From Thinopyrum elongatum (taxonomy: Eukaryota; Streptophyta; Magnoliopsida; Poales; Poaceae), in contig CM022298.1 in NCBI GenBank assembly GCA_011799875.1, forward strand, positions 56,385,015-56,449,014: a stretch of DNA of 64,000 bases, read 5' to 3'. The notes under the pieces were generated by a model. The model searched no databases and was not told the DNA's origin. It saw nothing but the letters and a program-made list of their open reading frames with translations. The position numbers were made by a program, and so were the translations under genes. Below, in pieces: positions 22,560 to 33,462 of this stretch (position 1 is its first letter; the number at the start of each line of letters is the position of its first letter).

Positions 22560-23850
22560 GCCTAGGTTACGCGACTAGAATTGAGAATGAAATCTAGTCA
22601 CATGAAAAAAAGGAGGTGATGGATTTGTAGCTCACCCTCGGCTGTAGAGGAAGTAGTCGAACAGCAGAGGGATGCTCAGGGGGAACAACACGTCGGACAA
22701 CGGTCACTCCGATGAAATGCGACACCACAAAGCCTGGAAATTCCACCGAAAGAACAACTTAGATCATCACATCTCAATCAAGTGTCAAACTTTTGTCTTC
22801 TATTCTTTTAGCAAGATCATCATGAGTATCAAAAAAATTTAGCAAGATCATCACATCTTAGTAAGTCTCAAAATTTTGTCTTCAGTTATTTTATCAAGAT
22901 CATTATGAGTATCAAAAAAAATTTAGCAACATCATAACATCTCAGACAAGTGTCAAAATTTTGTCCAACATCCATCCATCCATTCATCTATCATTAACTT
23001 GACCAACATCCATTCATCAACATGACCTAACACTAAATTTATGACAAACAAAGTTTCTAAAAAAATTCACCGACATTCCATCCATCCACCATCTATGATT
23101 CTAACAACATCCATGCATCCATCTAACAAAAATTAATCCATAGATTCATCCACCTAAAAACACTAGCAAGAAGAAGAAAAAAACATACAAAAAAATCTAT
23201 TTATCTAACTATCTATCCATCCATTCATCTATTTATCTAACTATCTAACTATCTATCTATTTATCTAACTATCTAACTACAAAAACAGTAGCAAAAGAAG
23301 AAGAAAAACAGCAGCGGCAGCAGCAGCGGGGGGGCGGGGAGCGGCAGGGTGGCGGGGGAGCTAACCGAGGGGGGCAGTACGGGAGCGGCGAGGGGGTACA
23401 GGTCGGGGCAGGGGACGGCAGCCGGAGCAGCACCACACGACGGCCGCAGGAGGGGGTGCGGGTCGGGGCAGGGGGCGTGGCCAGGCTAGGGCTCCGGCCG
23501 GCCGGTGCCGTGCTCAGGCGGTTGGGCCAGGAGGCCCGGGCGGCGTCGACGCAGGGACGGCTGGGGTCGAGGAGGCCGAGGCGGGCCAGCGCGTGGTGCG
23601 GTGGCGGCGCGGTGGGGCTTGGGTGGAGGGGGGCGGATGGCGGCGTGGGTCGGGATAGGGCGGCGGCGGGGACTAGAGCGAGGGTGCGGCGGCGCGGTGG
23701 GTCGGGATCCGGTGGCGGCGGCGGCGCGGGTGGGGATCGGGGTCGGGTGGCGGCGCGGCGTGGGTCGGGGTAGGGGAGTAGGAGGAGGAGGGGTTGAGGA
23801 GGGGTAGATGAATGAGTGGCCACGGTGGCCCGAGTGGATAAGGGTGGCCC
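22560..23850. other. Non-coding CACTA-2 interior: satellite-like and GC-rich tract
   Basis: 22780-23280 is rich in CATCCATC and (ATCT)n microsatellite, with a direct repeat of about 115 bp (ATTTAGCAAGATCATCACATC, 22838 against 22922). 23290-23800 is strongly GC-rich with Pro/Ala/Arg-type open frames on all strands, which I treat as compositional. No gene is recognised. Confidence 0.6.
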
Positions 23851-24005
23851 TATGTCGACGGCCACGTCGTCGGCATAGGTTTGGTCCCACCTGCCAGGGA
23901 CAGGGACAGGGCCGGCGAGTGGATAAGAAGCATATGCCGACGGCCCGGCCGTCGGCATAGATAGGAGGCCTATGCCGACGGCAAGGCCATAGGCATAGAT
24001 GGCAA
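23845..24005. repeat. Internal cluster of CACTA-2 subterminal-type motifs
   Basis: Five copies of CTATGCCGACGGC/GCCGTCGGCATAG-type motifs lie 3 kb inside the right end, separated from the terminal set (26480-27005) by the 333-bp array. Confidence 0.85.
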
Positions 24006-24120
24006 CCACTTTTTTTGAAAAAATAGTCCCACCTCGCCCAGGGACAAGCAATTTGACCTGTTTAAATAGTTCACTAATCCGTACGTTATAAGCTCCGGTA
24101 TTCATTAGACTTCTGTGAAG

Positions 24121-24210
24121 AAACCGGACAATTACTGTGAAACTTTCAGTGCCCGGGCAGCCGGCCCGGTGCCCGGGCACTGAAGGTTTCACGGTGATAG
24201 TCCGTTTTCC
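24121..24210. repeat. Hairpin centred on GC-rich palindrome
   Basis: Arms of about 39 nt (24121-24159 and about 24169-24207) pair with a few mismatches. The core is CAGTGCCCGGGCA..TGCCCGGGCACTG around GCCGGCCC. It is not a CTATGCCGACGGC-type motif. Confidence 0.85.
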
Positions 24211-24284
24211 ATGATGGATGCCAGTGTTTTTAATAAATTCAATTATTATTTTTTTAGTTTTTTTAGTAGTTTACAGTGTGTACG

Positions 24285-26355
24285 CGACCCGGTGCGACGC
24301 CCGTCACAGCGGCAGGGACGCCCGTGAGGGGGACACACCCCGGAGCCGCGTGTCGGGTTCCTGCGCCTGCCACCATGCTTCCACAAGTGTAGGATGGCCC
24401 ACCGCAACACCTGGCGGCATTGCTACCCCCCCCCCCCCCCCAGGTACCCCGTCCCGTCTAACCCTGACACAAACGACCGCCGGATCTAGCCCTTTGACTT
24501 TCGCCGGACGGGGTTTGACCGGTAGACCTTTTCACCTGGTTTTCATAGCCGCGACCATAGCTACACCTCCGAACACCGTCCCCGCCCAACCCACCCCAAG
24601 ATTCCCTCCGTGTCGGCCCGACATGGCCGTTTCCCCCCTCCGGGACACGGTGGCAGGGACGCCCGTGAGGGGGGCACACCCCGGAGCCGTGTGCCGGGTT
24701 CCTGCGCCTGCCACCACGCTTCCACAAGCATAGGAGGTCCCACCGCAACACCTGGTGGCATTGGTACCCCCCCAGGTACCCTGTCCCGTCTAACCCTTAC
24801 ACAGACGACCGCCGGATCTAGCCCTTTGACTTTTGCCGGACGGGGTTTGACCGGTGAACCTTTTCACCTGGTTGTCATAGCTTCGCCCATAGCTACACCC
24901 CCGAGCACCGTCCCCGCCCAACCCACGCCAAGATTCCTTCCGTGTCGGCCTAACGTGGCCTTTTCCCCCTCCGGGACACGGCGGCAGCGACGCCCTTGAG
25001 GGGGGGCACACCCCGGAGCCGCGTGCCGGGTTCCTGCGCCTGCCACTACGCTTTTACAAGCGTAGGAGGGCCCACCGCAACACCTGACGGCATTGCTACC
25101 CCCCCCCCCCAGGTACCCCGTCCCGTCTAACCCTGACACAGACGACCGCCGGATCTAGCCCTTTGACTTTTGCTGGACAGGGTTTGACCGGTGGACCTTT
25201 TCACCTGGTTGTCATAGCCCCGCCCATAGCTACACCCCGAACACCGTCCCCGCCCAACCCACCCCAAGATTCCCTCCGTGTCGGCCCGACGTGGCCGTTT
25301 CCCCCATCCGGGACACGGCGACAGCGACACCCGTGAGGGGGGGCACACACCGGAGCCGCGTGCTGGGTGCCTGCGCCTGCCACCACGCTTCCACAAGCGT
25401 AGGAGGGCCCACCGCAACACCTGGCGGCATTGCTACCCCCTCCAAGTACCCCGTCCCGTCTAACCCTGACATAGACGACCGCCGGATCTAGCCCTTTGAC
25501 TTTCGCCGGACGGGGTTTAACCGGTGGACATTTTCACCTGGTTGTCATAGCCCCACCCATAGCTACACCCCCGAACACCGTCCCTGCCCAATCCACGCCA
25601 AAATTCCCTCCGTGTCGGCCCGACGTAGCCGTTTCCCCCCTCCGGGACACGGCGACAGCGACGCCCGTGAGGGGGGGCACCCCTCGGAGCCACGTGCCGG
25701 GTTCCTGCGCCTGCCACCACGGTTCCACAAGCGTAGCAGAGCCCACCGCAAACACCTGGCGGCATTCCTACCCCCCAGGTACCCCGTCCCGTCTAACCCT
25801 GACATATACGACCGCCGGATCTAGCCCTTTGACTTTCGCCGGACGGGGTTTGACCGGTGGACCTTTTCACTGGTTGTCATAGCCCGCCCATAGCTACACC
25901 CCCGAACACGTCCCCGCCCAACCCACCCAAATTCCCTCCGTGTTGGCCCGACGTGGCCGTTTCCCCCCTCCAGGACACGGTGGCAGCGACGCCCGTGAGG
26001 GGGGGCACACCCCGGAGCCGCGTGCCAGGTGCCTGCGCCTGCCACCACGCTTCCACAAGCGTAGGAGGGCCCACCGCAACACCTGGCGGCATTGCTACCC
26101 CCTTCAGGTACCCCGTCCCGTCTAACCCTCACACAGACGACCGCCGGATCTAGCCCTTTGACTTTCAACGGACGGGGTTTGACCGGTGGACCTTTTCACC
26201 TTGTTGTCATAGCCCCGCCCATAGCTACACCCCCGAACATCCTCCCCACCCAACCCATCCCAACACCTGGCGGCATTGCTACGCCCCCCCCCCCAGGTAC
26301 CCCGTCCCGTCTCCCCGCTCCGTGACACAGCGGAAGCGACGACCGTGAGGTGGGG
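24285..26355. repeat. Tandem array of about 333-bp GC-rich units (about six copies)
   Basis: The landmark CGGATCTAGCCCTTTGACTT starts at 24481, 24813, 25150, 25483, 25816 and 26145, with spacings 332, 337, 333, 333 and 329. The last copy is internally deleted, and partial units lie at both ends. C-homopolymers of varying length (24428-24442, 25097-25110, 26284-26294) explain the small period changes. Each unit gives short open frames on both strands, but frames do not persist across units. There is no similarity to a protein I know. Confidence 0.93.
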
Positions 26356-26479
26356 CAATCGATATATATATAATCTAGATATGTTTTCTGTACATAAGGC
26401 ACATTTAAGTTAATCAAATTAGTTTTGGAAAAAAATAAAAAGGAAAAATAGAAAATAAATAAAATATTAAAAAATTAGT

Positions 26480-27005
26480 AGAAATCTATGCCTACGGCAA
26501 AGCCGTCGGCATAGCTACGGCCACGGAACAGTATAGCCCTGGATCGATGATGTGGCGTAGGCCGCGGATCGATGACGTGGCAGGGGCCATGGGCCAGGCC
26601 TATGCCGACGGCAAGGCCGTCGGCATTGATATGCCACCCCACGGACCGACGAGTGGCTCGGATCGATGATGTAGCGGACCACGCGGATCGATGACATCGG
26701 CATACCTATGCCGACGGCCTTGCCGTTGGCATAGCTATGCCGACGGCCACCGTTAGCCCGTCGGCGTAGGCGTCACGCCGTCAAACGGCCCTCGCCGCCC
26801 TGGTAGCCGGGCCCACAGGATATGCCGACGGCCGCCCCTATGCCGACGGCCACCGTAGGCATATATTTTGCGATGCCGACGGGAGACCTATGCCGACGGC
26901 CCCCGTCGGCATAGATGGATATATGCCGACGGCTTGACCTGTGCCGTCGGGATACATCCATCTATGCCGACGGGGGCCGTCGGCATAGATCCGGCCGTCG
27001 GCGTA
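26480..27005. repeat. Right subterminal repeats of CACTA-2
   Basis: Many copies of TATGCCGACGGC and its complement, mixed with GGATCGATGA(T/C)GTGGC direct repeats (26538, 26567, 26664, 26686). They mirror the left end. Confidence 0.92.
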
Positions 27006-27024
27006 CGCAGTTATTCTGGTAGTG

Positions 27025-27126
27025 TTTCCTTTGTTCAGTTGATAACCCGCTGACACCAGGTAGACCAACCATAGCATCCCGCATTACGTCAAGCTCAACA
27101 AGTGCCATCACTTGCTCCACAAATGC
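27025..27126 (-). pseudogene. PDR exon 14, 5' half, cut by CACTA-2
   Basis: After a GTTGTAG acceptor it reads [20 protein letters not shown] and then the signature block [15 protein letters not shown]-2 begins immediately after the codon for this arginine (plus the TTT target copy at 27025-27027). Confidence 0.95.
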
Positions 27127-27331
27127 CTACAACAAAAGCAAGTTAGTCAGAAATAGTTAATTCTTTCAACTCCCAAGATATGAAATATACATTCTCAGCA
27201 TTATGAATGCTAAGCAGGGCCCAAGCGTAGTAACTCAAATAAAACTAACAATGTTGTGATAACAACGTGATAAGAAATATGCATATTTGATGTATATAAG
27301 TAAAGCAATATCTCATCCCATGAGGCGTCAC

Positions 27332-27485
27332 CATGGTTTTAAATAGCGTGCTATAGCTCCGCGATAGTCCTGCACTAAACGACTTTTGTCCAAACACATG
27401 AACAAACATTTTAAATAGCGCGCTATAGCATTTAGAAGAGTTCCGCCGCTAAGAGGGATAGGCCCGCTATATAAAACTGTGGGTG
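27332..27485. mobile_element. Possible small MITE remnant in PDR intron 13
   Basis: GGTTTTAAATAGCGTGCTATAG near the left, TTTTAAATAGCGCGCTATAGC in the middle and GCCCGCTATATAAAACTG at the right suggest an inverted-repeat element, but ends and target duplication are unclear. The rest of this intron (27127-27870) shows no gene. Confidence 0.4.
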
Positions 27486-27870
27486 TCACTTGTAATTCTG
27501 ACCGTATTGTATATCAAACATGTCGAAAGACCAAATAATCAATCAATTTTATCCCAGGATCATCTCGTGTGAGACAACCTTTACAGAATGTATCAGTAAA
27601 TTCTAAATTGAGGCTCTGTGTTCAATATGTAGTTTCTAAGTCAGGGACCTAATTCTTCTTTAACGAAAAAATAAACATGTTAATCTTTCCATTCAATAAG
27701 CACATTAACAAAATAATTATGCATCAACAAGCATGGTGTCACTTAGTGCTTAATGGACAACACATGCATACACACAATTCTACAGTTGATAACACTGCGA
27801 TTTGCTCGAGCAGCATCAAGCAAGGGTTCATGCATGTGGAAGCAACCAAACTAAGAAATAGAGCACAAAC

Positions 27871-28203
27871 CTTTCTGTTATTCTCTATCACTTCCGGGGA
27901 GAGGCGCAGCCAAGCAGAATAAATGAGATACTCATACACGGTAACATTTGGTGAATGGATATCAGTTTGCTCACAATAACCACTGATACGGGCAAATGTT
28001 TCTTGTATTTTAGGGTAGCCAGAAAGCCTGATATCCCCCTCAATGGTTCCACTTGTCTTTCTACCTGCCAGTACATCCATTAGAGTGGTCTTTCCAGCTC
28101 CACTAACCCCAACTAAGGCAATCAGAACACCAGGTCTGAATGCACCACAAATATCAGATAGTAGTTGGAGTCGGCTTTCCATGAATTCCCGTGACTTCAT
28201 TTT
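27871..28203 (-). pseudogene. PDR exon 13: NBD2 with Walker A
   Basis: A 111-codon exon reading [20 protein letters not shown], then [20 protein letters not shown] (Walker A), then [20 protein letters not shown] (Q-loop). No lesion. The upstream intron (28204-33462) is 5.3 kb and carries the Harbinger fragment, the SINE tail and the array of about 105-bp units. Confidence 0.94.
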
Positions 28204-28271
28204 CTACATAGCAATATACAAATTTTATTCATGTCTCAACTACATTCTCTGAAAAAGCATTATAATTACTA

Positions 28272-28600
28272 ACTTAGAGCATCTCCAATAATATTGCTAA
28301 AAGCCCTCACCTATCCAAATTTTGTTTTTCAAAAATGGGCTGAAAACGTGCTCCAACAGCATACCCATCATGTGAACTTTCCCTAATTTTTTGGGGGCTA
28401 CAGCCTATTTTCTCTCTCCTCGTACACATCTATGGGTATCCACAAAGCTGTAGCCTAAAAGCAAATCGGGCCACATGAAACTCTCCCTGCCTCGCCCTAG
28501 CACCGCGGCCACGCGACCTTGCTGCCACCACCTAGCCAGCCGGTGGCCCTTGCCTACAGGAGAACAGCGCTGCCCTCCATGACCACCCGCCATCCCTCCA
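28272..28600. mobile_element. Tourist/Harbinger-like sequence
   Basis: It begins AGAGCATCTCCAATAATATT, close to the GAGCATCTCCAA start common in grass Harbinger and Tourist elements, and adjoins a Harbinger transposase fragment. The right end was not identified. Confidence 0.5.
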
Positions 28601-28775
28601 CGCCGGGCAGTGATTGCAGCGTTTTGTGAAGCTCTCATTGGGAGGGCTCAAAGAGGTGCCAGGAAAGATGTGGAGCACATATTCAGTGTGTTGCAATCTA
28701 GATTTGCTATTGTGCGGGGCCCAACTAGATTCTATAAGGAGATGATCTTGTGGAGGAGTTGTGGGCAAACCATGG
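28590..28775 (+). pseudogene. PIF/Harbinger transposase C-terminal fragment
   Basis: The plus-strand frame reads AAFCEALIGRAQRGARKDVE, then HIFSVLQSRFAIVRGPTRFY. This matches the conserved end of plant PIF/Harbinger (DDE_Tnp_4) transposases, where ARKDVExxFGVLQxRFAIVRGP is diagnostic. The DDE catalytic part is missing and the frame dies into unrelated sequence, so it is a relic. It lies within PDR intron 12. Confidence 0.75.
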
Positions 28776-28821
28776 CCAGCCTGAGTGATCTTTGCTTCAT
28801 GCTTCCTTTTTTTTGCGAGAA

Positions 28822-28887
28822 TGCTTTCACCTCTAGCCTACCCCAACTTGTTTGGGGCTAAAGGCTTTGTTGTTGTTGTTGTTGTTT
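28822..28887 (+). mobile_element. Au-type SINE 3' end
   Basis: ACCTCTAGCCTACCCCAACT, TTTGGGGCTAAAGGCTTTG and (TTG)n correspond to the 3' end of the Au SINE widespread in grasses. The tRNA-derived 5' part is absent, so this is a 5'-truncated copy. Confidence 0.7.
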
Positions 28888-28889
28888 GC

Positions 28890-30385
28890 GAGAATGCTTC
28901 ATGCTTGTTTGATGTTTCCTTCTTTTTTGCTTGACGAGACCATGTATGATTTATGTTGACAATGCACTATGATTTATGTTTGAATTTGGATTTGAATAAA
29001 ACTTTAAAGTTCATCAATTCTGTTCAAAAATGTGTGGTGCCTGGTGTGTGATGGAAAATGTTTGAATCATAGATTTTTTGCGAACTTTTAGAATCATTGG
29101 TGGTTGATGTGTTGTAGAGTTTTTTTGGATTGTATTTGCACAATTGGTAGAGGTAGAAGCAATGGGATGAAATATAGGTAACCAGTTTAGATATGCTTTT
29201 GGACAAGAGAAAAAAAATCCTTGATTCTTCTCTCTCCTATACCTAAACGGTTGTGCTGAATTTAGCGAAGCCTAAGTCACGTGTTTAGGCCGTTGGATAA
29301 ATATGTGTTAAGATTCGTGCTAATTGAGGTAGAGTCTCGTTTTCGTTATGTGCGGAGCGCGTACAGAAGTTGGTGCGAACCAGCCGAGTTCATCGAGCTT
29401 TTCTTTCTTATACCATCATCGAGCTTTTCTTTCTTATACCAAGCTCTCTGGGCCGTCGTGTCATTGTATTTTTTCTTTTGTTTTTTCAGCTACGGCCTTT
29501 TTTTTCCCTTTCCGGTTGTCCTTGTCGAAGACATATGGACTGTACGGCAATACGAAGAAATTAGGAGGAGACCGCCTTGTTTTTTTCTATAATGTGTGTA
29601 TTTTTGTTCACTGTTTTAGTTTTCAATTTTTCTTTTTCTATATTTTTATTTTCTATTTATATTTTAAAATTTAGTCTATGTTTTTGGGTTTTAATCTTTT
29701 TCTTTTTTCCAATTAAGGGTGTTTTTTTTCAAACTCGTCATTCAATTGTATCTATGTCCCCAGACGCAATTGCATGCACACTTTGCAAGATACACAATGC
29801 ACATGCAACTTAGGTTTCGAGGCGCTAGATTCATGGGCGGCCTGGTAGGTATGTTTATTTTTTTTTTATCTTGGTTTAGATTTTAATTCATTCTGCCCAT
29901 CCGTTGGTCGCATGTAATTGCATGTTCATCGTATGTGTGCAACTGAATGATCTGCTTTGTTCAAACAACATCATCTCTGGTTGCACTCGAGCCGGATGCA
30001 TGTAGTTGCATGTCTTTGTATGTGTGCAACGAAATTTGTTATTATTTTTATTTTCTTATTAAATAGAAAAAATTAATTCATGGTTTCATTTTTTTTTTTT
30101 GGTTTTTGTTTTCCTTTTCCCCTTTCCCCTTTCCCTTTTCTAATTTTCTTTTTTTTCTGCCTTTTTGCTTTGGGATTGGTCTCTTTCTTGTAATAGGTTT
30201 TTTTTTGGCAATTTTTTCACCTAGTTGCATTGCGCCCTGCATGTGCAACAGCACATGTTTCACCCCGCATGCAACTGCAAGGGGCACAATGTGCCTACAA
30301 GAAGAGGGGGGAGGGGAGTGAGTGTCATAATTGATGGAGCTGCCAATGGCCGGGGGAAGGGGGAGGCGCCGATGGTGGTGTTTTT
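28890..30385. other. Intronic A/T-rich DNA, no gene seen
   Basis: It contains a 24-26 bp direct duplication (CATCGAGCTTTTCTTTCTTA at 29391 and 29419) and long T-rich runs. Short open frames are low-complexity (Phe/Leu-rich). Confidence 0.6.
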
Positions 30386-30389
30386 CTTT

Positions 30390-32360
30390 TTTCTTCAATG
30401 TGACCGCAACTTAGTGATGTTTTGTCGGGTGGAGGGGGGACTGCAACCACATGTCTTCAAAACATGAATGCAACTTAGTAGTGTTTTGTTGGAGAGGGGG
30501 CAGTTCCATGTCTATCAATATGCCTGCAAATGCAAGTGTTGCATCTGAGTTTAACTGCTTGTCTTCAACGCGACTGCAACTTAGTGGTGTTTTTTTAGGC
30601 ATGCAACTACAAGTGTTGCACCCGGCTACAACTGCAACTCAGTGGTGTTTTGTCTGGAGGAGTCGCAGTTGCATGCCTGCCACTAGGCATGCAACTTCAA
30701 GTGTTGTCCCCGACTGCAAGTACATGTCTTTCAACGCGAATACAACTCTGTGTTATTTTGTTGGGAGGGGGCAGTTGCATGTCTACCACTATGCACGCAA
30801 CTGCAAGTGTCACCCCAACTGCAACTACATGTATTTAACACGACTACAACTTAGTGATGTTTTTTTGGGGGGGAGGGGGGTGCATGTCTGCACTAGGCAC
30901 GCAACTGCAAGTGTCGCCCCCGATTGCAACTGCGTGTCCTCAACGCGGCTGTAATTTAGTCGTGTTTGTCAGGGTTGGGTGCGATGAAGGCAGTTGCATA
31001 TCTGTGCCTAGGCTCGGAACTGCAAGGATCATGCCCGACTGCAACTACAGCAACTTAGTTGTGTTTATGGGGAGTGGGGAGTGAGTTACATGCCTACCAC
31101 TAGGCATGCAAATGCAAGTGTCGACCCCGATTGCAACTGCATGTTTTCAACATGACTGTAATTTAGTTGTGTTTGTCTAGGTTGGGTGCGGTGAGGGCAG
31201 TTGCATGTCTGTGCCTAGGCTCACAACTGCAAGGGGCGCGCCCGGTTGCAATTGTATGTCTTTAACACGACTGCAACATAGTTATTTGTGTGTGTGGGGG
31301 GGGGGTGAGTTGCACGTCTACCACTAGGCATGCAATTGCACGTGTGACCCTTGACTATAGTTGCATGTCTTCAACACAACCGCAAGTGACGTTTTGTCGC
31401 ATGTTTGCCACTAGGCACCCAACTACAAGTGGCACACCCAACTGTAACTGCATTTCTTCAATCACGATGCAATTAAACTTTGTTTTGTCAAAGGGGCGGT
31501 CGAGGAGGCGACAGGGAGGAGTTCCTTGTGTATACACTAGCATGCAACTACAAGTGTCGCCCCCGATTTGCAACTGCATGTCTTCCAACACAGATGCGAC
31601 TAAACTTTTCCGTATTAGGGGAGAGCTTGGGGTAGTTTCATGTGTGTACTAGGCATGCAACTGCAAGCATCGCCCCCGACTGCAACTGCATGTCTTCCAA
31701 TACGATGCAACCGGACTTTGTTTTGTACGAGGGGGCGATGGGAGAGCCAGGGGTAGTTGCATGTGTAAACTAGACTTGTAGCTACAAGCATTGCCATTGA
31801 ATGCAACTGCATGTCTTCCAATACGATGCAGAAGGTAGTTGTGTGTGTATACACTAGCATGCAAGTGTCGCCCGTGACTACAATTGCATGTCTTACAACA
31901 TGATTGCAATTGGACTTTATTTTGTCGAAGGGGGCAGTTGCATGTGTATAGTAGGCATGTAACTACAAGTGTCGCTCCCGACTATAACTGCATGTATTCC
32001 AACACGGATGCAACTGGACTTTGCTTTGTCGGAGGGGGCAACGGGGAGAGGTGGGCAATTGACATGCAATTGCGAGCATCGAACTGGGATACAACTGCTT
32101 GTCTTTCAACAGGGATGCAACTAAACTTTGTTTTGTCGGAGGTTGGCGGGAGATGGGCGCGAGGTAGTTGCATGTGTAGACTAGGAATGCAACTATAAGT
32201 GTTGCCCTCATTACAACTAGACTTTGTTTTTTCGAAGGAGCAGCGGGAGAGGCAGGGTAGTTGCTAGTTTATACACTAGGCATTCAACTGCAAGAGTGTC
32301 TCCCCTCGACTGCAACTACATGTCTTCCAACATGCGTGTAACTACACTTTGTTTTATCGG
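30390..32360. repeat. Degenerate tandem array, period about 105 bp, about 18 units
   Basis: The recurring core is GCAACTTAGT(G/T)GTGTTTTGT, GTTGCATGTCT.CCACTAGGC, ATGCAACTGCAAGTGTCGCC, then CGACTGCAACTGCATGTCTT. Landmarks occur near 30404, 30471, 30575, 30632, 30740, 30844, 30950, 31050, 31155, 31272, 31381, 31468, 31597, 31707, 31905, 32009, 32117, 32214 and 32338. Spacing is mostly 97-110 bp. From 31460 onward the core changes to AAACTTTGTTTTGTC, so there are two subfamilies. No coding function is evident. Confidence 0.88.
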
Positions 32361-33186
32361 GGGACAACAAAATAACATTTTAATAGGTTTTTTTTTCTCA
32401 TGGAGATCTTCAATTCTTGTTTCGGAAAAATGGGATTTCTTTATTATTTAAATTAAATTAAGAGTTCAAGTTTCCTCCCATACACATCAAGTTAGCCATG
32501 AATGAATTAAGGAGTCATAGCCGAGTGCAATATAGAGTTTTTTCCTTTTGAATACCTAAAATGTCTTATATTTGTTTATAGAGGTATTATCTTTGTTTCT
32601 CATATTTAAGCCTGTTTTTTTGCATCTTCTTTTCATTTTTTTCTCTTATCTTTTTTCTCAGGTCACTAGAATGTGGTCAGTAATTTTCTTTTGAAGGAGC
32701 CACTATCAGGTTTCGAGCACCTCTGTATTTGTTATAATTGAAGAACTGATTTTGTAAGAAGAGCTTATGGAGCACATTCTCCTCAATTGTATTGAAAGTA
32801 TTTTTGGGGTACATTGACAGCACGCACCAGTGAGAGTGTGAACTAGACATGTCCATGGGGTTTCACCAACTGAATCCAACTCCAATCAAAATGCACACAC
32901 ACAGACCAAGCTACTTGTGCATGCAACAATTTTAATGTGGCTCTTTTTGACAAAAAGAAGAAGAAACGAACAAGTAGCAGGAAACGAAAGGATTTCTTGT
33001 CGTTGGCTATGTCTGTTCTAGGGTGTGGCTTTTCTTCCTTGACAAAAAAGACAAACCAAAAAACAAGCAGCCCAAACAAAACAAAAACAAATAAAGATAA
33101 GCCCAGAACTCAACCCATAACAAGGGAAAATTAGAACCCACTAACCGCAGAGGCAAAATGGGCCAAATGAACAATATGTGACATCA

Positions 33187-33218
33187 GTCAACTGAGACTT
33201 CGCGAAGTCTCAGTCGAC
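33187..33218. repeat. 32-bp palindrome
   Basis: GTCAACTGAGACTTCG is followed directly by CGAAGTCTCAGTCGAC, a perfect inverted repeat except for one pair. It may be the terminus of a larger element in this intron. Confidence 0.85.
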
Positions 33219-33462
33219 TAAGTCCTAGACACACCCATACCTGAAACTACATTTAGGTAATGAAATTTAGGTATGATATTGCGGGTGTTCTTAGTTAACA
33301 CAGATCAAGAGGTAATGTACATGCTAGACAAAGATGCATATATCTTTCTATACAATATGAAGACAGGCAGGCTAATTTCTAGTCTAGCTATGATGTGTCT
33401 TATCAACTTTGCGCTAGTTGGTTACTAAAAAATTGGAACATCTTTTTACAATATAAACTTAC

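Larger units (their letters stand above)
15618..27024 (-). mobile_element. CACTA-2: complete En/Spm transposon inserted in PDR exon 14
   Basis: An 11,407-bp element. The left end reads CACTACCAGAATCAACC (15618). The right end, read on the minus strand, is CACTACCAGAATAACTGC (27024). TTT target copies lie at 15615-15617 and 27025-27027. Subterminal regions at both ends carry many CTATGCCGACGGC/GCCGTCGGCATAG repeats. Genes run on the minus strand: TNP2 (19.0-22.25 kb), then TNPA (16.4-18.9 kb). Between the 5' end and TNP2 lie a 333-bp tandem array, a GC-rich tract and two hairpins. TNP2 carries at least four stops, so the copy could move only with a helper. Confidence 0.95.

Noticed and set aside
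23269..24192. A 307-codon Pro/Arg/Ala-rich ORF (minus) and its plus-strand shadows
   Set aside because: Low-complexity translation of GC-rich DNA inside CACTA-2, running into subterminal repeats. No domain and no plausible start context.
24218..26325. Many short ORFs of 60-130 codons on both strands
   Set aside because: They recur with the 333-bp repeat and come from its GC-rich composition. Frames break between units and no protein family is recognisable.
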